A stretch of DNA of 64,000 nt from Bradyrhizobium sp. AZCC 2262 (GTDB lineage Bacteria > Pseudomonadota > Alphaproteobacteria > Rhizobiales > Xanthobacteraceae): NCBI RefSeq assembly GCF_036924535.1, contig NZ_JAZHRT010000001.1:3720001-3784000 (forward strand), given 5' to 3'. A model generated the notes under the pieces. That model was not told where the DNA came from. It made no database searches and saw only the letters and a program-made list of their open reading frames with translations. Below, piece after piece: positions 8,156-17,696 of the stretch (positions within the stretch are counted from its first letter, which is position 1; every line of letters starts with the position of its first letter). A program made the position numbers and the translations under genes.

Positions 8156-10669
8156 TCAGTAAAGCCCGCCGGTTCCCGGGCGCATGATATTGCCGCCGTC
8201 GGGCTGGTACCCTTGCTGATACCCTTGCGGGTATCCCGGCTGCGGCATCCGGCCGTCCGCATCGGCCACGCCAATGACCGAGTAGTTATCCGGCGGCGCA
8301 GTGCCCGGCTTGAAGGCTTCCAGAAGGCCGCCATTGCCCGGACCGGCGCGCATGCCGCTCTTGGGGTCGACGCGAACCAGCTTGATGCCGGCGGGCACCT
8401 TGAAGGGAATCGCGGGCTTGTCCGCGAGCGCGAGCTTCAGGAAGTCCTTGGCGATCGGCGCGGCCAGATGACCACCGGTCATGCCGCGGCCGAGATTGCG
8501 CGGCTTGTCGAAGCCGACATAGATGCCGACCACGAGGTCCGGCGAGAAGCCGATGAACCATGCATCTTTTTCATCGTTGGTGGTGCCGGTCTTGCCGGCG
8601 ATCGGCTTGCCGACTTCCTTGACCACCGTCGCGGTGCCGGCCTGCACCACATATTCCATCATCGAGGTGATCTGGTAGGCCGTCATCGGATCGAGCACCT
8701 GCTCTCGGCGGTCCACGAGCTGCGGCTCGGCCTGACTCTTCCAGCCGCCGGGCGCGTCGCAACCGCGGCATTCGCGGGCGTCATGCTTGAAGATGGTGTG
8801 GCCGTAACGATCCTGAATACGATCGATCAGCGTCGGCTTCACGCGACGGCCGCCATTGGCGAACATCGAATAGGCCGTCACCATCCGCATGACGGTGGTT
8901 TCGCCGGCGCCGAGCGCATAGGACAGATAGTTCGGCAAATCGTCGTAGACGCCGAAGCGCTTGGAATATTCGCCGATCAAGGGCATGCCGATGTCCTGCG
9001 CCAACCGCACGGTCACGGTGTTCAGCGAATTCTTCAGCGCATTGCGCAGCGTGACCGGTCCCTGATATTTTCCCGACGAATAGTTTTCCGGGCGCCACAC
9101 GCCGCCGCCCTGCCCCTGATCGATTTCAATGGGCGCGTCCACCACGACGGTCGACGGCGTATAGCCGTTGTCCATTGCCGCCGAATAGACCAGCGGCTTG
9201 AACGACGAACCCGGCTGTCGGTAAGCCTGCGTGGCGCGGTTGAACTGGCTCTGGTCGAACGAGAAGCCGCCGACCATCGCCAGCACGCGGCCGGTCCAGG
9301 GGTCCATCGCGACCATGGCGCCGGAAACTTCCGGCAACTGGCGCAGCCGATACTGACCTTCGACTGGCTTGCCATCCTTGTCGAACAGCGGATCAGCATA
9401 GACCACGTCGCCGGCCGCCAGAACCTGCGCGACCGAGGTCGGTGTCCTGCCCTTTGCGGGTCCCGACGTGGGCTTTGCCCACCGCACGCCATCGAGCGTG
9501 ATGATACCGGTCTGCCTGACCTTGCTGACGGCGCCGCCGAGTTCGCGGCCCGGCTGGAAACCGATCCGCGCCGACTGATCGGAAGTCTCCAGCACCACGG
9601 CCATCCGCCAGGGCGAGATGTCGCCCAGCGATTTGACATCGGCGAGCTTCACGCCCCAGTCGCCGGAAATGTCCAGCTTGGACGGCGCGCCGCGCCAGCC
9701 GCTCGCCTCGTCATATTTGACGAGGCCGGCGACCATGGCCTTGCGCGCCATCACCTGCATCTTCGGATCGAGTGTGGCACGAACCGACAATCCACCCTCG
9801 TAGAGTTTCTTTTCGCCGTAGCGTTCGAAGATGTCGCGCCGGACTTCCTCGGCAAAATATTCGCCGGCGAAGATGTGCGCGCCGTTGCCGCGACTGCTAA
9901 CCGTGAGCGCCTCCTTGCGGGCCTTGTCGGCGTCGGCCTGCTTGATCCAGCCGTTTTCCAGCAGGCGATCGACCACATAGTTGCGCCGCTCGACGGCGCG
10001 GTCGCGGTTGCGCACCGGATGCAGCGCCGCGGGCGCCTTGGGCAGCGCCGCCAGATAGGAGGCTTCCGCGATCGTGAGCTCGTTCACCGATTTGTCGAAA
10101 TAGACCAGCGACGCGGCCGCAATGCCGTAAGCGCCAAGACCGAGATAGATTTCGTTGAGATAGAGCTCGAGGATGCGGTCCTTCGAATAGGCGCGCTCGA
10201 TGCGCATCGCCAGCAAGGCTTCCTTGATCTTGCGCGCGAACGACACTTCATTGGTCAGAAGAAAGTTCTTTGCGACCTGCTGGGTGATCGTCGAGGCACC
10301 CTGCGGACGCCTGTTGGAGCCGAAATTCTGCGCATAGAGGACGGCCGCGCGCGCCATGCCGGTGAAGTCGATGCCGCCGTGCTCGTAGAAGTTCTTGTCC
10401 TCGGCCGCAAGGAACGCATTGATGACGAGCTTTGGCACCGCCTGGATCGGCAGATAGAGGCGGCGTTCCTTGGAATACTCGCCGAGCAGCGCACCGTCGG
10501 ACGCATGCACGCGCGTCATCACCGGAGGCTCGTAATCCTGAAGCTGTGAGTAGTCGGGCAAGTCCTTGGAAAAATGCCAGATCGCGCCCGCGACGCCGGC
10601 CACGCCGACCAGGAAGACGACGGTGCCGGCAGCGAATAGGAAACCCAAAAACCGGACCAGAAAGCGCAT
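8156..10669 (-). CDS. mrcA: Penicillin-binding protein 1A (class A PBP), intact copy
   Basis: Inner-membrane-anchored bifunctional enzyme that polymerises lipid II and cross-links peptidoglycan, 837 residues. Order of elements: N-terminal membrane anchor (residues 1-30), glycosyltransferase GT51 domain with EDKNFYEHGG and GASTITQQVAKN (about 80-140), an OB-like linker, then the transpeptidase with active-site SSFK (catalytic Ser), the SLN motif and KTGTT. The C-terminal tail is rich in Gly and Pro. It lies downstream of amiC in the same direction and upstream of a second, frameshifted copy. The gene starts at the ATG matching the start of that copy, and some upstream bases are also conserved between the two. 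Confidence 0.96.
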   Translation of the reverse strand: MRFLVRFLGFLFAAGTVVFLVGVAGVAGAIWHFSKDLPDYSQLQDYEPPVMTRVHASDGALLGEYSKERRLYLPIQAVPKLVINAFLAAEDKNFYEHGGIDFTGMARAAVLYAQNFGSNRRPQGASTITQQVAKNFLLTNEVSFARKIKEALLAMRIERAYSKDRILELYLNEIYLGLGAYGIAAASLVYFDKSVNELTIAEASYLAALPKAPAALHPVRNRDRAVERRNYVVDRLLENGWIKQADADKARKEALTVSSRGNGAHIFAGEYFAEEVRRDIFERYGEKKLYEGGLSVRATLDPKMQVMARKAMVAGLVKYDEASGWRGAPSKLDISGDWGVKLADVKSLGDISPWRMAVVLETSDQSARIGFQPGRELGGAVSKVRQTGIITLDGVRWAKPTSGPAKGRTPTSVAQVLAAGDVVYADPLFDKDGKPVEGQYRLRQLPEVSGAMVAMDPWTGRVLAMVGGFSFDQSQFNRATQAYRQPGSSFKPLVYSAAMDNGYTPSTVVVDAPIEIDQGQGGGVWRPENYSSGKYQGPVTLRNALKNSLNTVTVRLAQDIGMPLIGEYSKRFGVYDDLPNYLSYALGAGETTVMRMVTAYSMFANGGRRVKPTLIDRIQDRYGHTIFKHDARECRGCDAPGGWKSQAEPQLVDRREQVLDPMTAYQITSMMEYVVQAGTATVVKEVGKPIAGKTGTTNDEKDAWFIGFSPDLVVGIYVGFDKPRNLGRGMTGGHLAAPIAKDFLKLALADKPAIPFKVPAGIKLVRVDPKSGMRAGPGNGGLLEAFKPGTAPPDNYSVIGVADADGRMPQPGYPQGYQQGYQPDGGNIMRPGTGGLY

Positions 10670-10909
10670 TATCGAAGTTCCGTTCCAACCCTGTGCGCCG
10701 AAATCTGCAGCGTCTATCCTAACACGGCAATCCCACCGAACGAGTTGCCGCCACGCGGTCGAACAATAAAAGGTCCGGCGGACAATATTGACCGATTCCG
10801 AAGACCAACAGCCGATTTTCTATACCGTTGCCGCTGTGGCCAAACTAGGGCTTGGACCACCGGACGGCACGCTTTTCAGCCTGCGCTTACGCCATGCGCA
10901 CTGAACTAT

Positions 10910-12250
10910 TCATTTGCCCGGTCCGGCAGTTGCCAGCCGCTTGGCCAAAAATGCATCAATTGCCTGCGCCATCGATCCGACCGTCCGGTTCCGCCAGTTT
11001 TCCGACACCAGGTGCTCCAGGTCCCCCTTGTTGGAGACATAGCCGAGTTCGACCAGGACGGAGGGCACGTCGGGAGCCTTGAGGACCCGAAAACCGGCCG
11101 ATTTCAGCGGGTGCTTGTGCATCCGCACCGTGGTCTTCATCTCGCCCATCAGCATCCGCGCGAAACGGTTTGAGAAGGTTTTGGTCTCCCGCTGCACCAG
11201 ATCGATCAGGATGTCGGCGACTTCGGTCGGCTCGTCGGCAAGACTGACCCCGCCGATCGCGTCCGACTTGTTTTCAGTGTCCGCCAGCCGCTCGGCCTCG
11301 GAGTCGGAGGCTTTGTCCGACAGCGTGTAGATGGTGGCGCCCTGGGCGTCGCCTTCGCCACGCCGCAAGGCGTCGGCATGGATCGAGACGAACAGCGCCG
11401 CCGACTCGTTGCGCGCGATCTTCACGCGGTCGCCAAGCGGAATGAAGGTGTCGTCCGTCCGGGTCATGACGACGCGATACTTGCCCGACTTCTCGATCCG
11501 ATCGCGCAGCGCCAGGCCAAAGCCCAGCACCAAGTTCTTTTCCATGATGTCGCCGCCACCAGCCTGGGTGCCGTTGTCGACGCCGCCATGACCGGGATCG
11601 ATCACGACCACGGGCCTTTTGTCCGTCGGCGTCGCCGGCGCGGCTGGCGCGTCCACCCGTGCAACGGCTGCATTGGCCTCGGCGATCCCGGGCCGCAGTT
11701 CGGGCCGGTTTTCGGGCGCCAGCGACTGCACAAAGGCGGTGCGGTCTACCTCTTCAAATTCGAGCACCAGCCGCGGCGGCTGGCCGTTGGCCGCCTCCAG
11801 CACATAGGATTTGGCGATCTTGGCCGGTCCGGTCAGGTCAAACACGATCCGCGATCCGCCCGGCATGACGAGACCGTAGCGGAACGCCTTGACCAGTCCC
11901 CGCCCCGCAGCACCGGCAGCCGCCGGGAGCTGGAAATTGACCTGGGCCAGGTCGACGATCACGCGATAGGGGTCCGCGAGCGTAAACGCCCGAAACTGGA
12001 CCGGCTTGTCGAGATCGAGGATGAAGCGGGTCTGTTTGGCATCGCCGGCCAGGCGAGCGTCAGACGCGATCGGGAAACTCGATACCGCCCCCGGGCTCGG
12101 AATGGCGGCCGGTCCTTGATAAAGCGGTGTTTGATAGGCGGGTGGTGCTTGATAAGCCGGCGCCTGGGCCGCGCTGGGGGTGCACAGCAATGCTGCGGCG
12201 CACAATAGGCCACATCCCAGCAAAATAGGGTGATTTGCGCGGCTCGCCAA
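10910..12250 (-). CDS. amiC: N-acetylmuramoyl-L-alanine amidase, AMIN + Amidase_3
   Basis: Periplasmic zinc amidase that cleaves the amide bond between N-acetylmuramic acid and the stem peptide, mainly during cell separation. 446 residues: an N-terminal signal peptide ending near SAAQA, an AMIN domain (about 55-160, septal peptidoglycan targeting), and a C-terminal Amidase_3 domain. Zinc and catalytic residues are visible in DPGHGGVDNG, in MEKNLVLGF (Glu), SIHADA and VLVELGYVSN (Glu). The start is a TTG with GGAGG ten bases upstream; this weak start may limit expression. It precedes mrcA on the same strand and is divergent from rne. Confidence 0.93.
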   Translation of the reverse strand: MASRANHPILLGCGLLCAAALLCTPSAAQAPAYQAPPAYQTPLYQGPAAIPSPGAVSSFPIASDARLAGDAKQTRFILDLDKPVQFRAFTLADPYRVIVDLAQVNFQLPAAAGAAGRGLVKAFRYGLVMPGGSRIVFDLTGPAKIAKSYVLEAANGQPPRLVLEFEEVDRTAFVQSLAPENRPELRPGIAEANAAVARVDAPAAPATPTDKRPVVVIDPGHGGVDNGTQAGGGDIMEKNLVLGFGLALRDRIEKSGKYRVVMTRTDDTFIPLGDRVKIARNESAALFVSIHADALRRGEGDAQGATIYTLSDKASDSEAERLADTENKSDAIGGVSLADEPTEVADILIDLVQRETKTFSNRFARMLMGEMKTTVRMHKHPLKSAGFRVLKAPDVPSVLVELGYVSNKGDLEHLVSENWRNRTVGSMAQAIDAFLAKRLATAGPGK

Positions 12251-12984
12251 CGATTCGGTGCCTCCGGAGGAGCCTTCCCTTACCGCATTAGGACCACAGC
12301 GTTAATCGACCTTAAGGTCGAATCTGTGAAAAGGAGCAAGTGTTGCCGCGCCGCGACGCTCCGAGAAAGGGTTCCCTTCGGGTTCCCTTGCCCTTCCCTT
12401 GCACGCAGCCCCCAATCCACGTATGTACGAGGTGCTGACGGCTAATACTCCCGGTTGTGTCGCGTTCAGCCTCTTGGTGCAGCGCCGGAACCTTCGAAGC
12501 CGGAGGAACCTGCGTCTTTCCCGATCCCTCCACAGCCTGCGCCGCGCGCGGCTGACACGGAGTGACGGTTTCGAGCCCGAGCGGCGTCCGGTCCCAGGTA
12601 CCTTTTCCAGGGACGGTTTGAGACACGGCAAAACTGATTATCCGGACCCAAAACGGTCCGATATGCGATGGCCGGCGGGCGTCTAGGCGCCGCACCGGGC
12701 CTTCAGCGATAGATACGGCGGTATCCTTTTCCGCCAACATGTTTAGACGGGCCGACGCTTGATGCGCCAGACTGTATTGCCGACCAGGATCCACGGAACG
12801 ATCGCGCCGACGCGAGGCGAAAGCTTCGCACGTCGCATCGCTCAGGTGGCTCCCCGTTCGGCGCGGCGCCAAGAAGTGCGTTTTGGCCTTCCCCTCACCC
12901 CCGAATCAGGTGGACCGTCGCGTCACCGGGCCGCGCAATTTGCGCGCGCCATGCACCGCGCCCGCCGCCGTCAAGAGTTCCAAA
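12251..12984. other. 734-bp gene-free region between amiC and rne; long rne leader
   Basis: No convincing gene is present; short frames here lack ribosome binding sites and family resemblance. The stretch must hold the divergent promoters of amiC and rne. It contains GC-rich hairpin-forming sequence and pyrimidine-rich runs (about 12355-12400). By analogy with enterobacterial rne, whose long 5' leader is cut by RNase E itself for autoregulation, a similar role is likely, but this is inference. Confidence 0.6.
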
Positions 12985-15900
12985 ATGCCCAACAAGATGT
13001 TGATCGACGCCACCCACCCGGAAGAGACCCGGGTCGTTGTGGTCCGCGGCAATCGCGTCGAAGAATTTGATTTCGAGACCGCCCAACGCAAGCAGCTCCG
13101 CGGCAATATCTATCTCGCCAAGGTCACGCGCGTAGAACCGTCGCTGCAGGCGGCGTTCATCGAATATGGCGGCAACCGCCACGGCTTCCTGGCCTTCAGC
13201 GAAATCCACCCGGACTACTATCAGATCCCGGTCGCCGACCGTCAGGCGCTGATCGAGGCCGACGAGCGCGCCCATCGCGAGGCCGAGGAAGAGAGCGAGA
13301 ACCGCTCCTCCAACCGCCACCGTGGCCGCTCGCGCCACCGCAATGCGCGCCGCCGCGGCCATGGCGACCGTGTCCAGAGCGGCGTTGTCGAGAACGCTGG
13401 CCAGGATCCCTCACAGGCCGCCCAGCCCTATGAAGGCGAAGCGTATCAGCACGAAGGTGCGTATGCCGGCGAAGTGCATCCGCACGACGCTGAGCATCAT
13501 GAGAATGATGCTGGGCATCATGAGAATGATGCTGGGCATCATGAGAATGATGCTGGGCATCATGAGGATACGGCGCATCACGACCATGACGCGCATGATC
13601 ACGAGACGCATGGTCACGATCGCGACCATTCGCACGATCATGAGCCTCAACACGACCACGATCGTCACCATGATGACGATGCGCGAGGTTCCGACGAACG
13701 GTCAGACGCCGCAGGCGAAGCACCGGTTGCGGAATTGGAATCCGGCACGTCTGCCATGGCGCCGATCGAGGCGACCGCCCCCGAGGCTGCGACTGAACAC
13801 GCTCATACTGAACACGCTCATACCGAACACCCTCATGATGAGCATCATGACGAGCAACAGGCGCGCGAAAACGCGGCCCATGCCGACGACGCACCGCATA
13901 TCGAGCACGCCGGCGAAGGCTACGCGATTGCCTCTCCCGACGAACTCGCGCCGGCTTCCGAACGCGACGACGGCCACGATGATGAAGACGACGGCGAGGA
14001 TGCCGAAGAGGAAGTCGTCGAATCCGTTGGTGGCGACGACGTGCTCGAGGAAGTTCCGGAGCGCCCGTTCCGCCCGCGCCGTCAGTACAAGATCCAGGAA
14101 GTCATCAAGCGCCGCCAGGTGATGCTGGTTCAGGTCGTCAAGGAAGAGCGCGGCAACAAGGGCGCGGCGCTCACGACCTACCTGTCGCTGGCCGGCCGTT
14201 ACGCGGTGCTGATGCCCAACACCGCCCGTGGCGGCGGCATCAGCCGCAAAATCACGAGCGCGCAGGATCGCTCGCGGCTGAAGGAAGTGGTGCAGGATCT
14301 CGACGTGCCCGAGGGCATGGGGATCATCCTGCGCACCGCCGGCGCCTCGCGGACCAAGCCCGAGATCAAGCGCGACTTCGAATATCTGATCCGCATGTGG
14401 GAAACCGTGCGCGACATGACGCTGAAGTCGCAGGCCCCCACCCTCGTCTACGAGGAAGGCTCGCTGATCAAGCGCTCGCTGCGCGACCTCTACAACAAGG
14501 AGATCGACGAGATCCAGGTCGCCGGCGAAGCCGGTTACCAGGAAGCGCGCGACTTCATGAAGATGCTGATGCCCTCGAACGTGCGGGCGGTTCGGCAATA
14601 TCGCGACGGCCAGCCGCTGTTCTCGCGGATGGGCGTCGAGAGCCAGCTCGATGCGATGTTCTCGCCGACCGTGCAGCTCCGTTCCGGCGGCTACATCGTG
14701 ATCAACCAGACCGAGGCGCTGGTCTCGATCGACGTCAACTCCGGCCGCTCGACCCGCGAACATCACATCGAGGACACCGCGCTCAAGACCAATCTGGAAG
14801 CGGCGGAGGAAGTCGCCCGGCAACTGCGGTTGCGCGATCTTGCGGGCCTTATCGTCATCGACTTCATCGACATGGACGAGAAGCGCAACAACCGCGCGGT
14901 CGAGCGCAAGCTGTCCGACTGCCTGCGGCAGGACCGCGCGCGCATCCAGGTCGGGCGCATCTCGCATTTCGGCTTGTTGGAAATGTCGCGCCAGCGCATC
15001 CGCGCCAGCGTACTGGAGAGTTCGACCGAGCCCTGCGCGGTATGCGGCGGCAGCGGTCATGTGCGCTCGGTCTCGTCGGTCGCGCTGCAATTGCTGCGCG
15101 GCATCGAAGAGATTTTGATGAAGGGCGCGACCCACAATCTGGTGGTGCGCACCCGCACCGACGTCGCGCTCTATGTGCTCAACCACAAGCGCGGCCATCT
15201 GCGCGATCTCGAAAGCGCCTTCAAGGTGTCGCTCGCCGTGAGCGCCGATCCAACCGTCGCCGGCCAGCAGTCGTTCATCATCGACCGCGGCGAACAGGTA
15301 CACACGCTGGAAGCCGCCAAGGCGTTGCTGGCGGCGCAGGCTGCCGCCTTTCCGCCGCAGGTCGAGGAGGCCTATGACGACGACGAGGCGTTTGACCTCG
15401 ACACCGAATCCGAGATCGAAACCGAAGAGACCGAGGGCTTGGCCGACGATGCCGCCGAGGCGGCGGCGGGCGAAGGCGAAGGAGACGGCCACCGCCGCAA
15501 GCGGCGCCGACGCCGGCGCGGCCGTGGCGAGCCGCGTGAAGGCGGCGCCCCGCGCGAGGACAGTGACGCGATGCGCGTCGCGGGCGAGGCCGTCGAAGGC
15601 GCGACCGCCGAGGACGGTGAAGCCGACGAGGACGAAGGCGACGAACAGCCCGGCATGGCCCGCGGCGATCAGCCTGCCAACGGCGAGCGGCGCCCGCGCC
15701 GTCGCGGCCGTCGCGGCGGACGCCGCCGGCGTGGCGCCGAGCTGGAAGATGGCCTTGCCGGATCGATCGCGGACGAACTCGGGCCCACTTCGGCTCCGGA
15801 AGCCACCAATGCCGTTGCCGATTTCGACGGAGGCTCGTCCGAGCCTGCGCCCTCGCTGGTCGAACCCGAACCGGTTTCGCAACCGGCTGAATCGCGGCCC

Positions 15901-16185
15901 GCGGCCTATGCCCAACCCGAACCGGCCCCCACTGCCCCGGCCGCCCCAACCGCCGAGGAAACGGCGCAGGAAACCGAGCGGGCTGCGGCGCGACGGCGTT
16001 CGACGGTGCGCGAAAAGGTCAGCTTCATGACCAGCCCGCAGGCGGAGCCGGCGTCGCCCTCGGTCAGCCAGAGCGCGCCAGAGCTTGTCACGCCTGCTCC
16101 GGCCGAACCTGCGCCGGCCGCATCGGACGAAGCCGCGCCACGCAAGGCGGGCTGGTGGTCGCGGCGCTTCGGCAGCGGCGAGTAA
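12985..16185 (+). CDS. rne: Ribonuclease E
   Basis: Essential endonuclease and degradosome scaffold, here 1066 residues from the ATG at 12985 (MPNKMLIDATHPEETR), the conserved alphaproteobacterial N-terminus. The S1 domain starts at about residue 36 and is interrupted by an insertion of about 280 residues (roughly 85-366) rich in His, Asp and Glu. Then come the 5'-sensor and DNase I-like domains with metal-binding Asp residues in SIDVNSGRS and IVIDFIDMD, the Zn-link CAVCGGSG, and a disordered C-terminal half with Arg-rich and acidic blocks. The last residues, KAGWWSRRFG, fit the GWW microdomain that binds PNPase in Caulobacter. A terminator follows directly. Confidence 0.97.
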   Translation: MPNKMLIDATHPEETRVVVVRGNRVEEFDFETAQRKQLRGNIYLAKVTRVEPSLQAAFIEYGGNRHGFLAFSEIHPDYYQIPVADRQALIEADERAHREAEEESENRSSNRHRGRSRHRNARRRGHGDRVQSGVVENAGQDPSQAAQPYEGEAYQHEGAYAGEVHPHDAEHHENDAGHHENDAGHHENDAGHHEDTAHHDHDAHDHETHGHDRDHSHDHEPQHDHDRHHDDDARGSDERSDAAGEAPVAELESGTSAMAPIEATAPEAATEHAHTEHAHTEHPHDEHHDEQQARENAAHADDAPHIEHAGEGYAIASPDELAPASERDDGHDDEDDGEDAEEEVVESVGGDDVLEEVPERPFRPRRQYKIQEVIKRRQVMLVQVVKEERGNKGAALTTYLSLAGRYAVLMPNTARGGGISRKITSAQDRSRLKEVVQDLDVPEGMGIILRTAGASRTKPEIKRDFEYLIRMWETVRDMTLKSQAPTLVYEEGSLIKRSLRDLYNKEIDEIQVAGEAGYQEARDFMKMLMPSNVRAVRQYRDGQPLFSRMGVESQLDAMFSPTVQLRSGGYIVINQTEALVSIDVNSGRSTREHHIEDTALKTNLEAAEEVARQLRLRDLAGLIVIDFIDMDEKRNNRAVERKLSDCLRQDRARIQVGRISHFGLLEMSRQRIRASVLESSTEPCAVCGGSGHVRSVSSVALQLLRGIEEILMKGATHNLVVRTRTDVALYVLNHKRGHLRDLESAFKVSLAVSADPTVAGQQSFIIDRGEQVHTLEAAKALLAAQAAAFPPQVEEAYDDDEAFDLDTESEIETEETEGLADDAAEAAAGEGEGDGHRRKRRRRRRGRGEPREGGAPREDSDAMRVAGEAVEGATAEDGEADEDEGDEQPGMARGDQPANGERRPRRRGRRGGRRRRGAELEDGLAGSIADELGPTSAPEATNAVADFDGGSSEPAPSLVEPEPVSQPAESRPAAYAQPEPAPTAPAAPTAEETAQETERAAARRRSTVREKVSFMTSPQAEPASPSVSQSAPELVTPAPAEPAPAASDEAAPRKAGWWSRRFGSGE
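13495..13566 (+). repeat. 21-bp tandem repeat inside rne
   Basis: Three exact 21-bp units (13495-13515, 13516-13536, 13537-13557) plus a nine-base partial fourth encode HHENDAG three times and then HHE, starting near residue 171 of RNase E. The unit is in frame, so copy-number change would lengthen or shorten the protein without breaking it. It sits in the His-rich S1 insertion. Confidence 0.95.
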
Positions 16186-16202
16186 GGATCAAGCCAATAA
16201 GA

Positions 16203-16235
16203 AAACCGCCCGGCCAAAACCGGGCGGTTTTTTTA
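16203..16235 (+). terminator. Rho-independent terminator of rne, probably bidirectional
   Basis: An 11-bp perfect stem, AAACCGCCCGG (16203-16213) with CCGGGCGGTTT (16220-16230), is followed by a T run on the plus strand. The minus strand also continues into TTTTCTTATT, so it could end dctA transcription as well. Confidence 0.93.
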
Positions 16236-16253
16236 TTTGCATCGAGCGGGGTG

Positions 16254-17582
16254 CTACCCCGTCGTAATCGCGGTCTCCATGTCGGTCGGATCGATCTGCT
16301 TGTTCAGATTGGCGTGCAGCTTGGCCTGGTCGAGTTCGCCCTCCCACCACGACACCACCACGCAGGCGACGCCGTTGCCGCACAGATTGGTCAGTGCCCG
16401 GCACTCGCTCATGAACTTGTCGATGCCGAGGACGATGGCCATGCCCGGAACCAGCCGAGGATCGACCACAGCGAGCGTCGCCGCCAGCGTGATGAAGCCG
16501 GCCCCGGTAATGCCGGACGCCCCCTTCGAGGTCAGCATCGCGACCAGCAGGATGGTGAGTTGCTGGCCGAAGGTCAGATCGAAGCCGAGCGCCTGCGCGA
16601 TGAACAGGGTCGCCAGCGTCATGTAGATGTTGGTGCCGTCGAGATTGAACGAGTAGCCGGTCGGCACCACGAGGCCCACGACCGACTTGGAGCAGCCGAG
16701 CCGTTCGAGCTTTTCCATCAAGGACGGCAGCGCGCTCTCCGAGGAGGACGTGCCGAGCACGATCAGAAGCTCGTCCTTGATATAGGCCAGGAACTTGAAG
16801 ATCGAGAAGCCGACCATGCGCGCGATCACGCCGAGCACCACGAACACGAACAGCGCCGCGGTCAGGTAGAAGGTCGCGATCAGCCCGACCAGGTTCAGGA
16901 TCGCGCCGGTTCCGAACTTGCCGATCGTGTACGCCATCGCGCCGAACGCGCCGATCGGTGCGGCCTTCATGACGATCGAGATCACGCCGAACACGGCGTG
17001 GGCGGCGTCGTCGACAAAGGTGCGGATGGTATGGCCGCGCTCGCCAAGACCCATCAACGCGAAGCCAAACAGGATCGAGAACAGCAGCACCTGCAAGATT
17101 TCGCCCTGCGCGAAGGCGCCCACCACCGTGTCGGGAATGATGTGCAGGAAGAAATCGACCGTCTTCTGCGCTTCGGCCTGCTTGGCGTAGCCGGCGACCG
17201 CCTGCGCGTTCGCCATGCTGCCGCCGAAACCCGCGCCGGGCCTGATCAGATTGCCGACGAGGAGACCAATCACCAGCGCGAAGGTGGAGACGACCTCGAA
17301 ATAGACCAGCGCCTTGACGCCGATGCGGCCGACCTTCTTGGCATCTTGTATATGCGAGATGCCGGATACCACGGTGCAGAAGATGATCGGCGCGATCACC
17401 ATCTTGATCAGCTTGATGAAGCCGTCGCCGAGCGCCTTGATCCAGTCGTTGGTCGCAAGCGCAGGCCACAGCCAGCCGAACAGCGCGCCGAGCACGATGG
17501 CGATCAGAACCTGAACATAGAGAACCCTGTACCAGGGCTTTGCCGCACTCGCCGGTGCTGCGGTCGCAATGGTTGCCGCCAT
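16254..17582 (-). CDS. dctA: C4-dicarboxylate:cation symporter DctA
   Basis: Inner-membrane secondary transporter (DAACS family) for uptake of succinate, fumarate and malate, the main carbon source of rhizobial bacteroids. 442 residues with several transmembrane helices; the N-terminus [16 protein letters not shown] is typical of DctA. The re-entrant serine-rich loop [14 protein letters not shown] (about 275) and the helix motif containing [15 protein letters not shown] (about 300) mark the substrate site. The ATG is preceded by GGGGGAG. No dctBD two-component genes lie beside it, so its regulator must be elsewhere. Confidence 0.96.
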   Translation of the reverse strand: MAATIATAAPASAAKPWYRVLYVQVLIAIVLGALFGWLWPALATNDWIKALGDGFIKLIKMVIAPIIFCTVVSGISHIQDAKKVGRIGVKALVYFEVVSTFALVIGLLVGNLIRPGAGFGGSMANAQAVAGYAKQAEAQKTVDFFLHIIPDTVVGAFAQGEILQVLLFSILFGFALMGLGERGHTIRTFVDDAAHAVFGVISIVMKAAPIGAFGAMAYTIGKFGTGAILNLVGLIATFYLTAALFVFVVLGVIARMVGFSIFKFLAYIKDELLIVLGTSSSESALPSLMEKLERLGCSKSVVGLVVPTGYSFNLDGTNIYMTLATLFIAQALGFDLTFGQQLTILLVAMLTSKGASGITGAGFITLAATLAVVDPRLVPGMAIVLGIDKFMSECRALTNLCGNGVACVVVSWWEGELDQAKLHANLNKQIDPTDMETAITTG

Positions 17583-17696
17583 GACGTTTACTCCCCCTCA
17601 GAAGCAGCGGAACGGTCGCACTTGCGCCAATCCGTCGCACACAGCCAAAGTCCTTCGGGGCAGCGAAGTCAAGATGTCGCCGCAGCGACGACCGGT

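Noticed and set aside
8117..10549. Long plus-strand open frame of 810 codons
   Set aside because: It is the antisense shadow of the intact PBP1A gene; its protein is His/Arg/Gly-rich without family motifs.
13495..13566. Tandem repeats considered as a CRISPR array
   Set aside because: 21-bp units directly adjoin with no spacers and are in frame within rne.
13702..15915. Long minus-strand open frame of 737 codons
   Set aside because: Antisense to rne; no ribosome binding site and no recognisable domain.
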